From contig JAKSJN010000012.1 of assembly GCA_024402135.1 (NCBI GenBank), positions 1 through 64,000 on the forward strand: 64,000 bases of DNA. Direction: 5' to 3'. The notes beneath the pieces were generated by a model. That model was not told the origin of the DNA, made no database searches, and worked only from the letters and a program-made list of their open reading frames with translations. The position numbers and the translations under genes are program-made. This document shows positions 55,067 to 64,000 of the stretch, piece after piece (the first letter of the stretch is position 1; every line of letters starts with the position of its first letter). The stretch is from Bacteroidales bacterium (lineage in GTDB: Bacteria; Bacteroidota; Bacteroidia; Bacteroidales; UBA932).

Positions 55067-56440
55067 ATGAAAAAGTATCTCCTTATTCCATCATTGTTCG
55101 TCAGCCTGGCAGCCGGCGCACAGACCATAGGCAAGGCAGAACTGGCCGATATCCAGGGCAGTTTCGTGAAAGACGATGCCACACTGGCCATCCAGAACAT
55201 GCTCACTGCAGACAAGAACATCAAGACCAAGGTCTACAGCTATGAGAAGAAGAGTTCCATCGATCATTTCTTCAAGTACCGCACCTCGGTGAGCGGAATC
55301 ACTGACCAGCAGAGCTCAGGCCGATGCTGGTTATTCACTTCGATGAATCATCTGCGTCCCCTCGTGATGGAGAAGTACAACATCTCTTCATTCGACTTCT
55401 CGCATAACTACTGTTCGTTCTATGACCTTCTCGAAAAGAGCAATCTTTTCCTCGAGAACGTGATTGCGACAGCGGACCGCAGCTTTGATGACCGCGAGGT
55501 AGTGACCTTCTTCCAGTCTCCGATCGATGACGGCGGCGTGTGGAACCTGTTCTATAACGTAGCCGAGAAATACGGCGTCGTGCCTGCTGAGGTTTTTCCT
55601 GAGACCGAGCATTCGAACAACACATCCCAGATGATCGGCATTCTCAAGGAAAGGCTCCGCACAGGTGGTTATGCCATCCGTGAGGCCGCAGAGAAGGGCG
55701 CAAAGCCAAAGGCCCTCCGTGCCCAGAAGATAGAGATCATGAAGGACATCTATCGCGTACTGGCTCTCTGTCTCGGCGAGCCTCCGACCGAGTTCACCTG
55801 GAAGTACAAGGACAAGTCAGGCGAGGTCAAGACACTGACTGCGACTCCTATGGAATTCTACAAGGGAATCATTCCTGATCCATACGATCCGCAGACATAT
55901 GTGATGATCATGAACGATCCTACCCGTGAGTACTACAAGGTGTACGATATCAAGAATTACACGAATACGGTAGAGGGTCTGGACTGGGTCTATCTCAATC
56001 TTCCGAATGAGGATATCAAGGCTGCTGCACTCAAGTCGATCAAGGACAATGAGCCTATGTATGCTTCATGCGATGTCGGCAAGCAGAGCAATACCACTGA
56101 CGGTATCCTTGACGTCAATCTGTATGACTACCAGAAATTGCTTGGCATCGATCTGTCCATGGACAAGAAAGCCCGCATCCTGACACGCCAGAGCGGCTCA
56201 TCGCACGCGATGCTCCTGGTGGCTTGTGATACGGATGACAATGACGTCCCTGTGAAGTGGCAGTTCGAGAACAGCTGGGGCGCATCGTCCGGCAATCATG
56301 GATATCTCACCTTCACTGACGATTGGTTCAGTGAGTACATGTTCCGTCTTGTGATCAACAGGAAATACCTCGACAGCAAGGCTATCGACGCTCTGAAGAC
56401 CAAACCTGTACAGCTCCCTGTCTGGGACTACATGTTCTAA
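55067..56440 (+). CDS. C1B cysteine aminopeptidase (PepC/bleomycin hydrolase), exported
   Basis: Papain-like aminopeptidase of 457 aa. The catalytic Cys 87 lies in SGRCWLF, the His in [12 protein letters not shown] and the Asn in [15 protein letters not shown]. The C-terminal tail that blocks the active site in this group ends in VWDYMF. Unlike cytosolic PepC of lactobacilli, it has a signal peptide (about 1-18, ending AGA), so it works in the periplasm or outside. The ATG at 55067 starts that signal. Its stop codon overlaps the recQ stop on the other strand. Confidence 0.94.
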   Translation: MKKYLLIPSLFVSLAAGAQTIGKAELADIQGSFVKDDATLAIQNMLTADKNIKTKVYSYEKKSSIDHFFKYRTSVSGITDQQSSGRCWLFTSMNHLRPLVMEKYNISSFDFSHNYCSFYDLLEKSNLFLENVIATADRSFDDREVVTFFQSPIDDGGVWNLFYNVAEKYGVVPAEVFPETEHSNNTSQMIGILKERLRTGGYAIREAAEKGAKPKALRAQKIEIMKDIYRVLALCLGEPPTEFTWKYKDKSGEVKTLTATPMEFYKGIIPDPYDPQTYVMIMNDPTREYYKVYDIKNYTNTVEGLDWVYLNLPNEDIKAAALKSIKDNEPMYASCDVGKQSNTTDGILDVNLYDYQKLLGIDLSMDKKARILTRQSGSSHAMLLVACDTDDNDVPVKWQFENSWGASSGNHGYLTFTDDWFSEYMFRLVINRKYLDSKAIDALKTKPVQLPVWDYMF

Positions 56441-58326
56441 TCTATACGATACATCGGAATTTCTCCCCCGTCTATGAGCTCTCGCAGGACAGCAAGGTAG
56501 TCGGGGGATAGTCTTACCCTGTCGGCGGCGTAAGAGGCGTTCACTTCTTCAAGGGTGTAACCTCCTTCCTTGCACGCCAGTGAAATGAGCCACTTGCGGG
56601 TACGGCCCGACAGTGATGCACGTCCGCGGCATAGGTCGCATGATCCGCATGGACGTGTCTCCTCCTGGCCGAAATAGTGCATCAGGTATTCTGCGCGGCA
56701 TCCCTGGTCTATGGTGGCATATTCCAGCATGGCCATCGCCCTGTCGTGGCAGTTGTTCTTGAGGAGCTTGTACCGTTCCGGGTCCAGGTTCACGTTCCCG
56801 GGAACCAGGCGGTTATGGTTGATGGTAAGTACGGAAGACTGGTCTCCGGGAATATATTTTATGACATGCTCAAGCGACAGCCTGTACAGCAGTTCGCGCA
56901 GCTGAGGAATGGATATGCCCATGTCTGCGGCCAGGACATCCTCGTCCACCGGGACAGGGAAGGAGAATATTCCGACGTATCGGCGCATGAGCCGGTCCAG
57001 AAGCAGGGGCATCTGCCTGTCCGGCAGGTCTACGTCATACAGTGTGGTTCTGTCCACAGAGATTTTAACCCTTGTATTGATCTCGACATCCTCGCTGTAG
57101 CTGAGGTGCGAGGTCATCTCAAGGTAATGAATGGCGTAATGTGCGGTGGCGCGGTTGAACTTGTAATGCGCGGCAAAATCCTCGAGGCGGAACTTGAATG
57201 TGGCTCCTTCTCCTGTCTCGTATGGCAGGTTGTTGTAGATGTGTATCTTCTGGTAGATGTCGGCGATGGTGTCCAGGGGAGGGAATGAGACATCCTCTAT
57301 CTGCCGCATTCGCTTTATGTCATTGTCGTTCCACAGCAGGACCGCATATGAATGCTTACCGTCTCGTCCGGCACGGCCGGCTTCCTGGAAATAGGATTCG
57401 GGTCCGTCCGGAAGATCCATATGAACTACAAAGCGTACGTCAGGCTTGTCGATGCCCATTCCGAAGGCGTTCGTGCAGACCATGATGCGTACTTCGCCGC
57501 TTTTCCACTGTGCCTGCCTCTCGCTCCTCGCGTGCTGGCTCAGTCCGGCGTGATAATAGGACGCATTCTGACCGTTAGCCACCAGGAATCCGGCCAGTTC
57601 TTCGCATTTCTTTCTGCTGCGCATATAGATTATGCCGGTGCCTGGAACTCCTCGGCAGACGTCCAGCAGCTGTCCCTGCTTGTCATTGGTGCGACGGACA
57701 ACGTAGCTGAGATTGTCGCGTTCGAAACTGCCCTTCAGGAGGACCCCCTCGTCGCCGAAGTCAAGCCTGTCCATTATATCCCTGGCAACCTTAGGAGTTG
57801 CGGTAGCGGTCAGGGCGATGACAGGGGCATCGATCAGTTCTCGAAGCTTTCCTATCTGGAGGTAATCGGGGCGGAAGTCATATCCCCATTGCGAGATACA
57901 GTGAGCTTCATCGACTACTATGTAATTGATATTCAGGACTCCCAGGTATGATTGAAACAGAGAGGTCCTGAGCCGCTCCGGCGAGATGTAGAGAAACTTG
58001 TAGTCGCCGTAGGCGGCATTGTTGAGGGCAATGTCAACCTCGTGGCGGTTCATTCCGGCATGTATGGCGAGGGCTCTGATGCCTCTGTCGCGGAGGTTCT
58101 GAACCTGGTCCTTCATGAGTGCGATGAGCGGTGTGACAACCAGGGCTATTCCATCGCTCATAAGCGCTGGAACCTGGAAGCAGATGGACTTTCCTCCACC
58201 GGTAGGAAGTATCGCGAGAACGTCCTTCCCCTCCAGTGCAGCACTTATAATCTCCTCCTGTTTAGGCCTGAAGCTGTCATAGCCCCAGTACTCTTTAAGG
58301 ATGTCGTTTGCGGTCCCTGTCATCAC
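56437..58326 (-). CDS. recQ: ATP-dependent DNA helicase RecQ
   Basis: 3'-5' DNA helicase of 629 aa for recombination and repair. Motif 0 is FRPKQEEII, Walker A is [11 protein letters not shown], motif II is [16 protein letters not shown] and motif VI is [11 protein letters not shown] zinc-binding domain follows ([20 protein letters not shown]) and a winged helix region. The C-terminus ends soon after, so the usual HRDC domain appears to be absent. The start is one of two adjacent ATG codons (58326 or 58323). Its 3' end overlaps pepC tail to tail by 4 bases. Confidence 0.95.
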   Translation of the reverse strand: MMTGTANDILKEYWGYDSFRPKQEEIISAALEGKDVLAILPTGGGKSICFQVPALMSDGIALVVTPLIALMKDQVQNLRDRGIRALAIHAGMNRHEVDIALNNAAYGDYKFLYISPERLRTSLFQSYLGVLNINYIVVDEAHCISQWGYDFRPDYLQIGKLRELIDAPVIALTATATPKVARDIMDRLDFGDEGVLLKGSFERDNLSYVVRRTNDKQGQLLDVCRGVPGTGIIYMRSRKKCEELAGFLVANGQNASYYHAGLSQHARSERQAQWKSGEVRIMVCTNAFGMGIDKPDVRFVVHMDLPDGPESYFQEAGRAGRDGKHSYAVLLWNDNDIKRMRQIEDVSFPPLDTIADIYQKIHIYNNLPYETGEGATFKFRLEDFAAHYKFNRATAHYAIHYLEMTSHLSYSEDVEINTRVKISVDRTTLYDVDLPDRQMPLLLDRLMRRYVGIFSFPVPVDEDVLAADMGISIPQLRELLYRLSLEHVIKYIPGDQSSVLTINHNRLVPGNVNLDPERYKLLKNNCHDRAMAMLEYATIDQGCRAEYLMHYFGQEETRPCGSCDLCRGRASLSGRTRKWLISLACKEGGYTLEEVNASYAADRVRLSPDYLAVLRELIDGGEIPMYRID

Positions 58327-58352
58327 CTCGGTTCATTACATTGCGATTAGTA

Positions 58353-58360
58353 CAAAAGTA
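58353..58360 (-). promoter_or_regulatory. -7 element for recQ
   Basis: TACTTTTG on the minus strand fits TAnnTTTG, 26 bases before the start. No -33 box is evident. Confidence 0.4.
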
Positions 58361-58371
58361 CGCAATATTCT

Positions 58372-58402
58372 TTTGAAAAGTGGGGGAATTTGAGTAAATT
58401 TG
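58372..58402 (+). promoter_or_regulatory. Promoter of pckA
   Basis: TTTG at 58372-58375, a 19-base spacer and TAAATTTG at 58395-58402, a full consensus match. The leader is about 64 nt. I see no known riboswitch in it. Confidence 0.75.
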
Positions 58403-58472
58403 CGGAGATTTGGTGGACAAGGGTCCGCTGGATTTTTTAAAGAATTTTACAAACACTTAATATTATTTCGAA

Positions 58473-60086
58473 ATGGACATCAAAAACCTTGAGAAGTACG
58501 GTATTACCGGAACTACCGAGATTATTTACAACCCATCTTACGAAGTACTCTTCGCTGAGGAGACCAAGGCTGGTCTCGAGGGCTTTGACAAGGGTGTTAA
58601 CACCGAGCTTGATGCAGTCAACGTAATGACTGGTATCTACACCGGCCGTTCGCCTAAGGACAAGTACATCGTTATGGATGCAAACTCAAAGGACACCGTA
58701 TGGTGGACTACTCCTGAGTACAAGAACGACAACCACCCTATGTCAGAGGACGTATGGGCTACCGTCAAGGACCTCGCTGTAAAGGAACTCTGTGGCAAGA
58801 AGCTTTATGTAGTTGACGCTTTCTGCGGTGCTAACGCTGATACCCGCATGGCAGTCCGCTTCATCATGGAGGTTGCATGGCAGGCACACTTCGTAAAGAA
58901 CATGTTCATCCAGCCTACAGCTGAGGAGCTCGCAAACTTCGAGCCTAACTTCGTTATCTACAACGCTTCAAAGGCAAAGGTAGCTAACTACGCTGAGCTC
59001 GGCCTCAACTCTGAGACCTGTGTTGCTTTCAACGTTACCAGCCGTGAGCAGGTTATCATCAACACCTGGTATGGTGGTGAGATGAAGAAGGGTATGTTCT
59101 CAATGATGAACTACTACCTTCCACTCCAGGGCATCGCTTCAATGCACTGCTCTGCAAACTGCGACATGAACGGTGAGAACACCGCTATCTTCTTCGGTCT
59201 TTCAGGAACCGGTAAGACCACCCTTTCTACCGACCCTAAGCGTCGCCTCATCGGTGATGACGAGCACGGTTGGGATGACAACGGTGTATTCAACTTCGAG
59301 GGTGGCTGCTATGCAAAGGTTATCGGCCTTTCAAAGGAGCACGAGCCAGACATCTACGGCGCTATCAAGAGAAACGCTCTTCTCGAGAACGTAACCGTTG
59401 CTGAGGACGGCAAGATCGACTTCAACGACAAGACCGTTACCGAGAACACCCGCGTATCTTACCCTATCGACCATATCAACAACATCGCAGCTGAGGTTAA
59501 CAAGGTTTCTGCAGGTCCTGCAGCAAAGAATGTAATCTTCCTTTCAGCAGATGCATTCGGCGTACTTCCTCCAGTATCTATCCTTACTCCTGAGCAGACT
59601 CAGTACTACTTCCTCAGCGGTTTCACCGCTAAGCTTGCAGGTACCGAGCGCGGTATCACCGAGCCTACTCCTACCTTCTCAGCTTGCTTCGGTCAGGCAT
59701 TCCTCGAGCTTCACCCAACAAAGTACGCTCAGGAGCTTGTAAAGAAGATGAACGCTAACGGTGCAAAGGCTTACCTTGTAAACACCGGTTGGAACGGAAC
59801 AGGCAAGCGTATCAGCATTCCTGATACCCGTGGTATCATTGACGCTATCCTCGATGGTTCTATCCTCAGCGCACCTACCAAGAAGATCCCTTATTTCGAC
59901 TTCGAGGTTCCTACTCAGCTCAATGGCGTTGCCTGGGGTATCCTTGATCCACGCGATACCTATCAGGATCGTACCAAGTGGGAGGAGAAGGCAAAGGATC
60001 TCGCAGCTCGTTTCATCAAGAACTTCGCGAAGTACACCACCAACGAGGCTGGTAAGGCTCTCGTAGCAGCTGGTCCTCAGCTCTAA
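58473..60086 (+). CDS. pckA: Phosphoenolpyruvate carboxykinase (ATP)
   Basis: Cytosolic enzyme of 537 aa interconverting oxaloacetate and PEP with ATP/ADP; in Bacteroidota it usually works toward oxaloacetate and succinate during fermentation. The kinase-1 P-loop is [11 protein letters not shown], with the metal-binding [12 protein letters not shown] segment, the Arg-containing [10 protein letters not shown] near residue 55 and the final NTGWNGTG block. Codon use is very biased toward a few codons (GGT, GCT, AAC, TAC), typical of an abundant protein. It has a full promoter and terminator and is monocistronic. Confidence 0.98.
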   Translation: MDIKNLEKYGITGTTEIIYNPSYEVLFAEETKAGLEGFDKGVNTELDAVNVMTGIYTGRSPKDKYIVMDANSKDTVWWTTPEYKNDNHPMSEDVWATVKDLAVKELCGKKLYVVDAFCGANADTRMAVRFIMEVAWQAHFVKNMFIQPTAEELANFEPNFVIYNASKAKVANYAELGLNSETCVAFNVTSREQVIINTWYGGEMKKGMFSMMNYYLPLQGIASMHCSANCDMNGENTAIFFGLSGTGKTTLSTDPKRRLIGDDEHGWDDNGVFNFEGGCYAKVIGLSKEHEPDIYGAIKRNALLENVTVAEDGKIDFNDKTVTENTRVSYPIDHINNIAAEVNKVSAGPAAKNVIFLSADAFGVLPPVSILTPEQTQYYFLSGFTAKLAGTERGITEPTPTFSACFGQAFLELHPTKYAQELVKKMNANGAKAYLVNTGWNGTGKRISIPDTRGIIDAILDGSILSAPTKKIPYFDFEVPTQLNGVAWGILDPRDTYQDRTKWEEKAKDLAARFIKNFAKYTTNEAGKALVAAGPQL

Positions 60087-60108
60087 TCGTTACTTCGATT
60101 CCAATAAG

Positions 60109-60141
60109 GAAGGTGACCCATCCGGGCCACCTTCTTTTTTT
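60109..60141 (+). terminator. Terminator of pckA
   Basis: Arms GAAGGTG-A-CCC and GGG-C-CACCTTC with a 4-base loop and one A-C mismatch, followed by seven T. On the minus strand the mismatch becomes a G-U pair. Confidence 0.85.
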
Positions 60142-60167
60142 CTATCATCATTCAATGGGCTTCCAGC

Positions 60168-61022
60168 TCAGATATCAAGACCGTCGTATGCGACATGGAC
60201 TCCTTCGGGCAGTTCGGCTTCAAGCTCACTGTGACAGGGAAGAAGATGCGCGACGTGGGTGATATATGAGTCTTTAGCTCCGACTCTCCTGAAAAACGCC
60301 AAAGCCTCATCAAGTGAGAAATGAGAGTGGTGCGGAGTCCGCTTCACACAGTTGATCGTGACTGCACGCAGCCCCTTCAGCTTCTCAAACTCTTCGTCAT
60401 CAATCAGGTTCATGTCCGTGAGGTAGGCGATATCACCGAAACGATAGCCCATCACGGATAGTTTCTTGACCTTGTGGTGCCAGCCGTGGATAGGAATGAC
60501 CTCTACTGATTTTACCTCGACGTCCTCTTTCTTCTCATGCCTGTATCCGAAACCGCTTTCCCATACGAGAGTCTCTTCGTTGTCGTTGGAGAACACCGTG
60601 AAAGGCTTGTTCTCTATGGTATGGACGTGCCATTCAGGAGCACCAGGATATTTCTGGTCGGCGAATGCGTATGAGTATTCCTGCTTGAGCTGCTCGCGCA
60701 CATACTCCTCGCAGTATATGTTTATTGCCTTTCGTTCAAGCAGGTTGAACGAACGCACATCGTCAAGTCCGCCTGTGTGGTCCTTATGGTTATGGGTAAG
60801 CAGGATGGCGTCGAGATGGCGCACGTTCTCGCGCAGCATCTGATAGCGGAAATCAGGACCGCAGTCTACCAGAATGGTGACCCCATCGTACTCCACAAGG
60901 GCAGAAGCCCTCAGGCGCTTGTCGCGATGGTCTGTCGATCTGCAGACAGGACAGTCGCATCCTATCATCGGCACCCCCTGGGACGTTCCTGTTCCCAGAA
61001 ACTTCAGTTTTACGTTGCTCAT
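60168..61022 (-). CDS. MBL-fold metallo-hydrolase (PhnP-like)
   Basis: Metallo-beta-lactamase-fold phosphodiesterase-like protein, 284 aa. Zinc ligands are in LTHNHKDHTGG, a further His/Asp in the middle and HVAHLLPCH near the C-terminus. The N-terminal CDCPVC group and LGTGTSQGVPMIGCDCPVC are typical of the PhnP branch, which hydrolyses cyclic phosphates. No phn genes are near, so the biological substrate is unknown. The start codon overlaps the mtaB stop as ATGA. It is the last gene of the tamB-rsmI-folB-mtaB chain. Confidence 0.87.
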   Translation of the reverse strand: MSNVKLKFLGTGTSQGVPMIGCDCPVCRSTDHRDKRLRASALVEYDGVTILVDCGPDFRYQMLRENVRHLDAILLTHNHKDHTGGLDDVRSFNLLERKAINIYCEEYVREQLKQEYSYAFADQKYPGAPEWHVHTIENKPFTVFSNDNEETLVWESGFGYRHEKKEDVEVKSVEVIPIHGWHHKVKKLSVMGYRFGDIAYLTDMNLIDDEEFEKLKGLRAVTINCVKRTPHHSHFSLDEALAFFRRVGAKDSYITHVAHLLPCHSELEAELPEGVHVAYDGLDI

Positions 61023-62314
61023 ATGGTGACCTCCGTGATCTTTCCTACCAGCTCAGCATCATATGGACGGCTGACCCTGATGTAATTCCTTGTAAATCCT
61101 GACATCGAACCATCCTTCTCGCGGGATTCGAACAGTACTTCTTCCTTCATTCCCTTGTGACTTGCTACAAAGTCATCATGAAGCTGTGCGCAGAGAGCCT
61201 CGAGCCTTTCGACACGTTCCTTCTTGATTTCCTCAGGCACCTGGTCTTTCATGGCTGCAGCCTTGGTCCCTGGCCTGCGGGAATAAGGGAAGATATGTAT
61301 GAACGCAGGCTTGAGACGGCTGATGAAGTTGTAGGTTTCCATGAATAGCTCTTCGGTCTCGCCAGGCAGTCCTACCATCGTGTCGATGCCGAAGAATACC
61401 TTTGGACCGCCTTCTTTCTCCATCTTGGACCGGATGTATTCGATGCGGTCCAGGAAGAATGCCGTATCGTAATGCCTTCCCATGGTCTCAAGGATGCGGT
61501 CGCATCCGCTCTGGAGTGGAATGTGGAAGTGGGGGAGTATCTTGGTGCCGGAGGCTATCCAGTCAACTATCTCCTCCGTGATAAGGTTCGGCTCGATAGA
61601 GGATATGCGGTATCGCTCTATGCCCTCGACTTCGTTCAACGCCTTGAGCAGATCAAGGAAGCTTTCTCCTGTAGTACGGCCGAAATCACCCGTATTGACG
61701 CCTGTAAGGACAATCTCCTTTACTCCGGCTTCGGCAAGCAGTCTTGCCTGTCTTACAGCCTCGCAGACAGGTATGTTGCGGCTTTCACCACGCGCGTATG
61801 GAACGGTGCAGTAGGCGCAGAAGTTGTTGCAGCCATCCTGGACCTTGAGGAATGATCTTGTACGTCCACCAAGCGAAAATGCCGGAAGGATAGTCTTTGA
61901 GATGTGCTTGTACTCTTCCTCGAGATTTTCGCGTGACCAGTTCTCACGGATCACTTCACGGCCTTCCAGCCAGTCTGCCGTCGCCTTGACCAGGTTGCTC
62001 TTCTCCTTTGCGCCGAACACCAGCGACACGCCCTCCATCTTCTCGATCTCGTCACGCTTAAGCTCGGCATAGCAGCCGGTGACGATGATGGCAGCGTCAG
62101 GATTCAGTCTGTGAACCTTGCCGATCAGTCCGCGGGCCTTTCGGTCGGACATGGCAGTCACCGAGCAGGTATTGATCAGGTATATGTCGGTGCCGACCGT
62201 CTGCCATGGCACTGTCTCCATGCCAAGGGCGTTGAAACCACGCTCGTATGTTGAAGTCTCTGCGTAGTTGAGCTTGCATCCGAGAGTCAGATATGCTATT
62301 TTCTTATTGCTCAT
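61019..62314 (-). CDS. mtaB: tRNA t6A37 methylthiotransferase MtaB
   Basis: Radical SAM enzyme of 431 aa that converts t6A to ms2t6A at position 37 of tRNAs. The N-terminal methylthiotransferase domain has Cys in LGCKLN, NTCSVT and TGCYAE for the auxiliary cluster. The radical SAM triad is CNNFCAYC, followed by a TIM barrel (LTGVNTGDFG) and a TRAM-like domain at the C-terminus. LGCKLN and VPYARGESRN favour MtaB over MiaB. The ATG at 62314 is chosen; a TTG at 62326 is possible. It overlaps folB by 11 bases. Confidence 0.93.
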   Translation of the reverse strand: MSNKKIAYLTLGCKLNYAETSTYERGFNALGMETVPWQTVGTDIYLINTCSVTAMSDRKARGLIGKVHRLNPDAAIIVTGCYAELKRDEIEKMEGVSLVFGAKEKSNLVKATADWLEGREVIRENWSRENLEEEYKHISKTILPAFSLGGRTRSFLKVQDGCNNFCAYCTVPYARGESRNIPVCEAVRQARLLAEAGVKEIVLTGVNTGDFGRTTGESFLDLLKALNEVEGIERYRISSIEPNLITEEIVDWIASGTKILPHFHIPLQSGCDRILETMGRHYDTAFFLDRIEYIRSKMEKEGGPKVFFGIDTMVGLPGETEELFMETYNFISRLKPAFIHIFPYSRRPGTKAAAMKDQVPEEIKKERVERLEALCAQLHDDFVASHKGMKEEVLFESREKDGSMSGFTRNYIRVSRPYDAELVGKITEVTI

Positions 62315-62669
62315 ATGGCCAATCAATTGAAACGGAAGACCAGGCGGCTATGCCGTCCACAGGAGGTCTCTGCTTTGATACCTTGACACTGAAGCTGTCG
62401 AGCTGCGGGAACTCTTCGGCGATACGGCCGACGATTGATGCGCAGAGATGCTCCAGAAGATTGCGGCTGCGTCCCATCTCTTCCGCAACTATGTCGTATA
62501 TGGCGGCATAGTTGACAGCATGACGAAGGTCATCGCCTGCAACTGCAGCCCCCATGTCATAGACACCGGAGAAATCTACGATGAAAAGATTCTCGACCAG
62601 CTGCTCGATCTCGAGACAGCCATGCTTTGCATGGAATTCCATGCCTGTCAGTTCAACCTTCCCCTTCAT
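62304..62669 (-). CDS. folB: Dihydroneopterin aldolase
   Basis: Folate-pathway enzyme of 121 aa that cleaves dihydroneopterin to 6-hydroxymethyl-dihydropterin. The N-terminus has VELTGMEFHAKHGCLEIEQ with the usual HAKHG/HGCLE core, followed by DLRHAVNYAAIYDIV and the C-terminal LLEHLCASIVGRI. The start at 62669 overlaps the rsmI-like stop as ATGA; an upstream in-frame start would lie inside that gene. Part of the overlapping five-gene chain. Confidence 0.93.
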   Translation of the reverse strand: MKGKVELTGMEFHAKHGCLEIEQLVENLFIVDFSGVYDMGAAVAGDDLRHAVNYAAIYDIVAEEMGRSRNLLEHLCASIVGRIAEEFPQLDSFSVKVSKQRPPVDGIAAWSSVSIDWPYEQ

Positions 62670-63379
62670 CGTGCAAGAAGTATGAAAACACATGGTCTCT
62701 TACCTATCTCGACCTTGTTCCTGCGCCATTCAGCAACAGTCTTGGTCTTGATATATGCATCAGGCATCGTCACATTGCATGCTATGCAGATTCTTGTTGA
62801 AGCCTGGCAATGCTGAAGAAGGTCACTGAATATGGAATCGTTGCGATATGGGGTCTCGATGAAGATCTGGGACTGTTTACGGGAAGCGGAGATCTTTTCT
62901 ATGTCGCGTATGGCGTTCCTGCGTTCATCCGTCTTTGCCGGAAGATATCCGCAGAACGCGAAGGACTGGCCGTTCATTCCCGAGCCCATCAAGGCCAGCA
63001 TCAATGATGACGGACCAACCATAGGGACAACTTCGATGCCTTTTTCGTGACAGAGTGCAACAAGTGCAGAGCCAGGATCCGCTACGGCTGGAAGTCCGGC
63101 TTCGCTGATCAGGCCGACGTCGCGTCCATCCTCGAACAGTGCGCCCATCGCGGAAATCTCCTGTGCTGTCGTATGCTCGTTGAGAACGTGCAGCTCAAGT
63201 TCCTGGATATGTCCTTTCAAACCTGCACGGGAGAGATAGCGGCGCACGGTGCGCTCCTCTTCGACCACGTATGTCGTGATATGCTGGATGCGCTCCAGTA
63301 CGGCTGCCGGAATTACTTCGGATGGATCATTATCCCCAAGAGGGGATGGTATGAGATATAGTTTTCCTTTCATAATCAT
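62666..63379 (-). CDS. RsmI-like SAM-dependent methyltransferase (tetrapyrrole methylase fold)
   Basis: Methyltransferase of 237 aa related to RsmI, which 2'-O-methylates C1402 of 16S rRNA. It has the start LYLIPSPLGDNDPSEVIP, the GLISEAGLPAVADPGSALV motif, the VPMVGPSSLMLALMGSGMNG segment and IFIETPYRN. It is shorter than E. coli RsmI (about 286 aa) and belongs to the compact Bacteroidota form, so its target is less certain. The ATG at 63379 overlaps the tamB stop as ATGA; a second ATG at 63373 is possible. Confidence 0.87.
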   Translation of the reverse strand: MIMKGKLYLIPSPLGDNDPSEVIPAAVLERIQHITTYVVEEERTVRRYLSRAGLKGHIQELELHVLNEHTTAQEISAMGALFEDGRDVGLISEAGLPAVADPGSALVALCHEKGIEVVPMVGPSSLMLALMGSGMNGQSFAFCGYLPAKTDERRNAIRDIEKISASRKQSQIFIETPYRNDSIFSDLLQHCQASTRICIACNVTMPDAYIKTKTVAEWRRNKVEIGKRPCVFILLAR

Positions 63380-64000
63380 TCAATGCCCATTAGGACTGTT
63401 TCTTCGGTCGTCATTGCCTTCCTGAGGTCTTCCTCGGCCTTTCTGGTCTTGCTCATGAACAGTCTGCGGAAAAACTCCGACAGGGTTGAGAACTCCTTCT
63501 GGTAAGCTACGCCGACTCCGCTTCGCTGGGAGTTGTCAAGGTAGTTCGTGTAATCGTCCGCTGAGTGCGAGAACAGCGTGAGTCGCAGCTGCCCTGTCTT
63601 GTCCAGCTTGACTTCTATGTCAATGTCACCCACGACATCCTCGTTGCCGCTTCGCTGACGGTTTCCGATGGTACCGTTTATGACGGCTCTGTTGTTGAAC
63701 AGCTGCGTCGATATCGCGACGTCGAATATGCTCGTGCCACCCTGGGTGGCCTGATAGTTCAGTCCAAGGTCAAGAGGTATATCCAGCTTCTGGAGTATGT
63801 TGTTGAGCTGGTTGGCCATGATTTCGGCGACGTTGGAGTACAGTATGCTGCTGGAGTTGTTTGTGACTCCGGACTGTTCGTCAGGAAGGAAGTTGTTGGA
63901 GATGAGCAGCGCTACGAATTGCTTCTGGATCTTGTCCTCGGTGTTGAGGGCGCTCTCGACACGCGACTTTGTGATCGGGTCCAGGTCAGGGACGTTGATC
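63376..64000 (-). CDS. tamB: TamB-like translocation and assembly module protein, C-terminal part
   Basis: The 3' end of a long gene whose frame stays open to the end of the window, so the 5' part lies beyond base 64000. The visible part gives about 207 residues, including INVPDLDPITKSRVESALN, TEDKIQKQFVALL, DEQSGVTNNSSSILYSN and the later LFNNRAVINGTIGNRQ. This fits the C-terminal DUF490 domain of TamB, an inner-membrane-anchored protein that links to the outer membrane and carries phospholipids or assists autotransporters. An internal Met at 63819 is not the start. It is the first visible gene of the chain of overlapping genes. Confidence 0.9.
   Translation of the reverse strand, partial: INVPDLDPITKSRVESALNTEDKIQKQFVALLISNNFLPDEQSGVTNNSSSILYSNVAEIMANQLNNILQKLDIPLDLGLNYQATQGGTSIFDVAISTQLFNNRAVINGTIGNRQRSGNEDVVGDIDIEVKLDKTGQLRLTLFSHSADDYTNYLDNSQRSGVGVAYQKEFSTLSEFFRRLFMSKTRKAEEDLRKAMTTEETVLMGIE

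Noticed and set aside
60168-61022. Phosphonate degradation locus because of the PhnP-like protein
   Set aside because: No other phn genes are present. The gene is last in a tRNA/folate/TamB chain.
63376-63819. A complete 147-aa gene starting at the Met at 63819
   Set aside because: The frame continues without a stop to base 64000 with TamB-like sequence, so this is the end of a longer gene.

Overview
The window looks like chromosomal DNA from an anaerobic member of the Bacteroidales (Bacteroidota), probably a gut or rumen type. Reasons: nearly every transcription unit has a Bacteroidota promoter (TAnnTTTG at -7, sometimes with TTTG about 19-20 bases upstream). There are two hybrid two-component sensors of the Bacteroidota kind. 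Pyruvate:ferredoxin oxidoreductase and ATP-dependent PEP carboxykinase point to anaerobic fermentation. TamB, LpxL-like, secreted peptidase and GH43 genes fit a Gram-negative polymer degrader. I could not place it to genus. I see no prophage, insertion sequence, integrase or CRISPR array.

Layout. 1-2089: RNase P RNA (minus strand, cut by the window edge), a divergent SlyD-like prolyl isomerase with a Cys/His-rich tail, and a family 2 glycosyltransferase. 2233-10886: an apparent operon of a SUMF1-fold lipoprotein and two paralogous hybrid sensor kinases. 10925-15902: trkA, an ABC-F ATPase, grpE and dnaJ. 15915-22390 (minus): a six-gene operon of lpxL-like acyltransferase, pepD, TIGR02757 protein, zeta-like kinase, tldD and tldE. 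22473-30695: POT peptide transporter, type-B carboxylesterase, acyl-CoA/AMP ligase (minus), AraC regulator, MATE and DMT transporters. 30783-37265 (mostly minus): rpsF-rpsR-rplI, parE with a PlsC-like gene, a DUF1573 protein with a 10-TM metal exporter-like permease, a tiny ferredoxin (plus) and a short LysR-type regulator. 37402-49948: M16 protease, nifJ and fabD (minus), tRNA-Arg with purT, then an esterase, an unknown secreted protein and a GH43 glycosidase. 50047-64000: acidic hypothetical protein, S9 peptidase with recG, PepC, recQ, pckA, and the overlapping chain tamB (cut by the window end), rsmI-like, folB, mtaB and an MBL hydrolase.

Most of the content is housekeeping. The most unusual locus is the sensor pair at 3180-10886. 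The first protein keeps its receiver and AraC DNA-binding domain but has Arg where the phospho-accepting His should be, and its ATP-binding motifs are eroded. The second keeps an intact kinase core and receiver but stops partway through its DNA-binding domain. The losses are complementary, which suggests one split signalling system in which the second protein phosphorylates the first, with the upstream lipoprotein as a possible periplasmic partner. Other points of interest are a zeta-toxin-like kinase without antitoxin coupled to tldD/tldE, a LysR protein lacking its effector domain whose 3' end lies across the ferredoxin terminator, a tRNA gene that seems to lead the purT transcript, and a small glycan-degradation cluster with no SusC/SusD.
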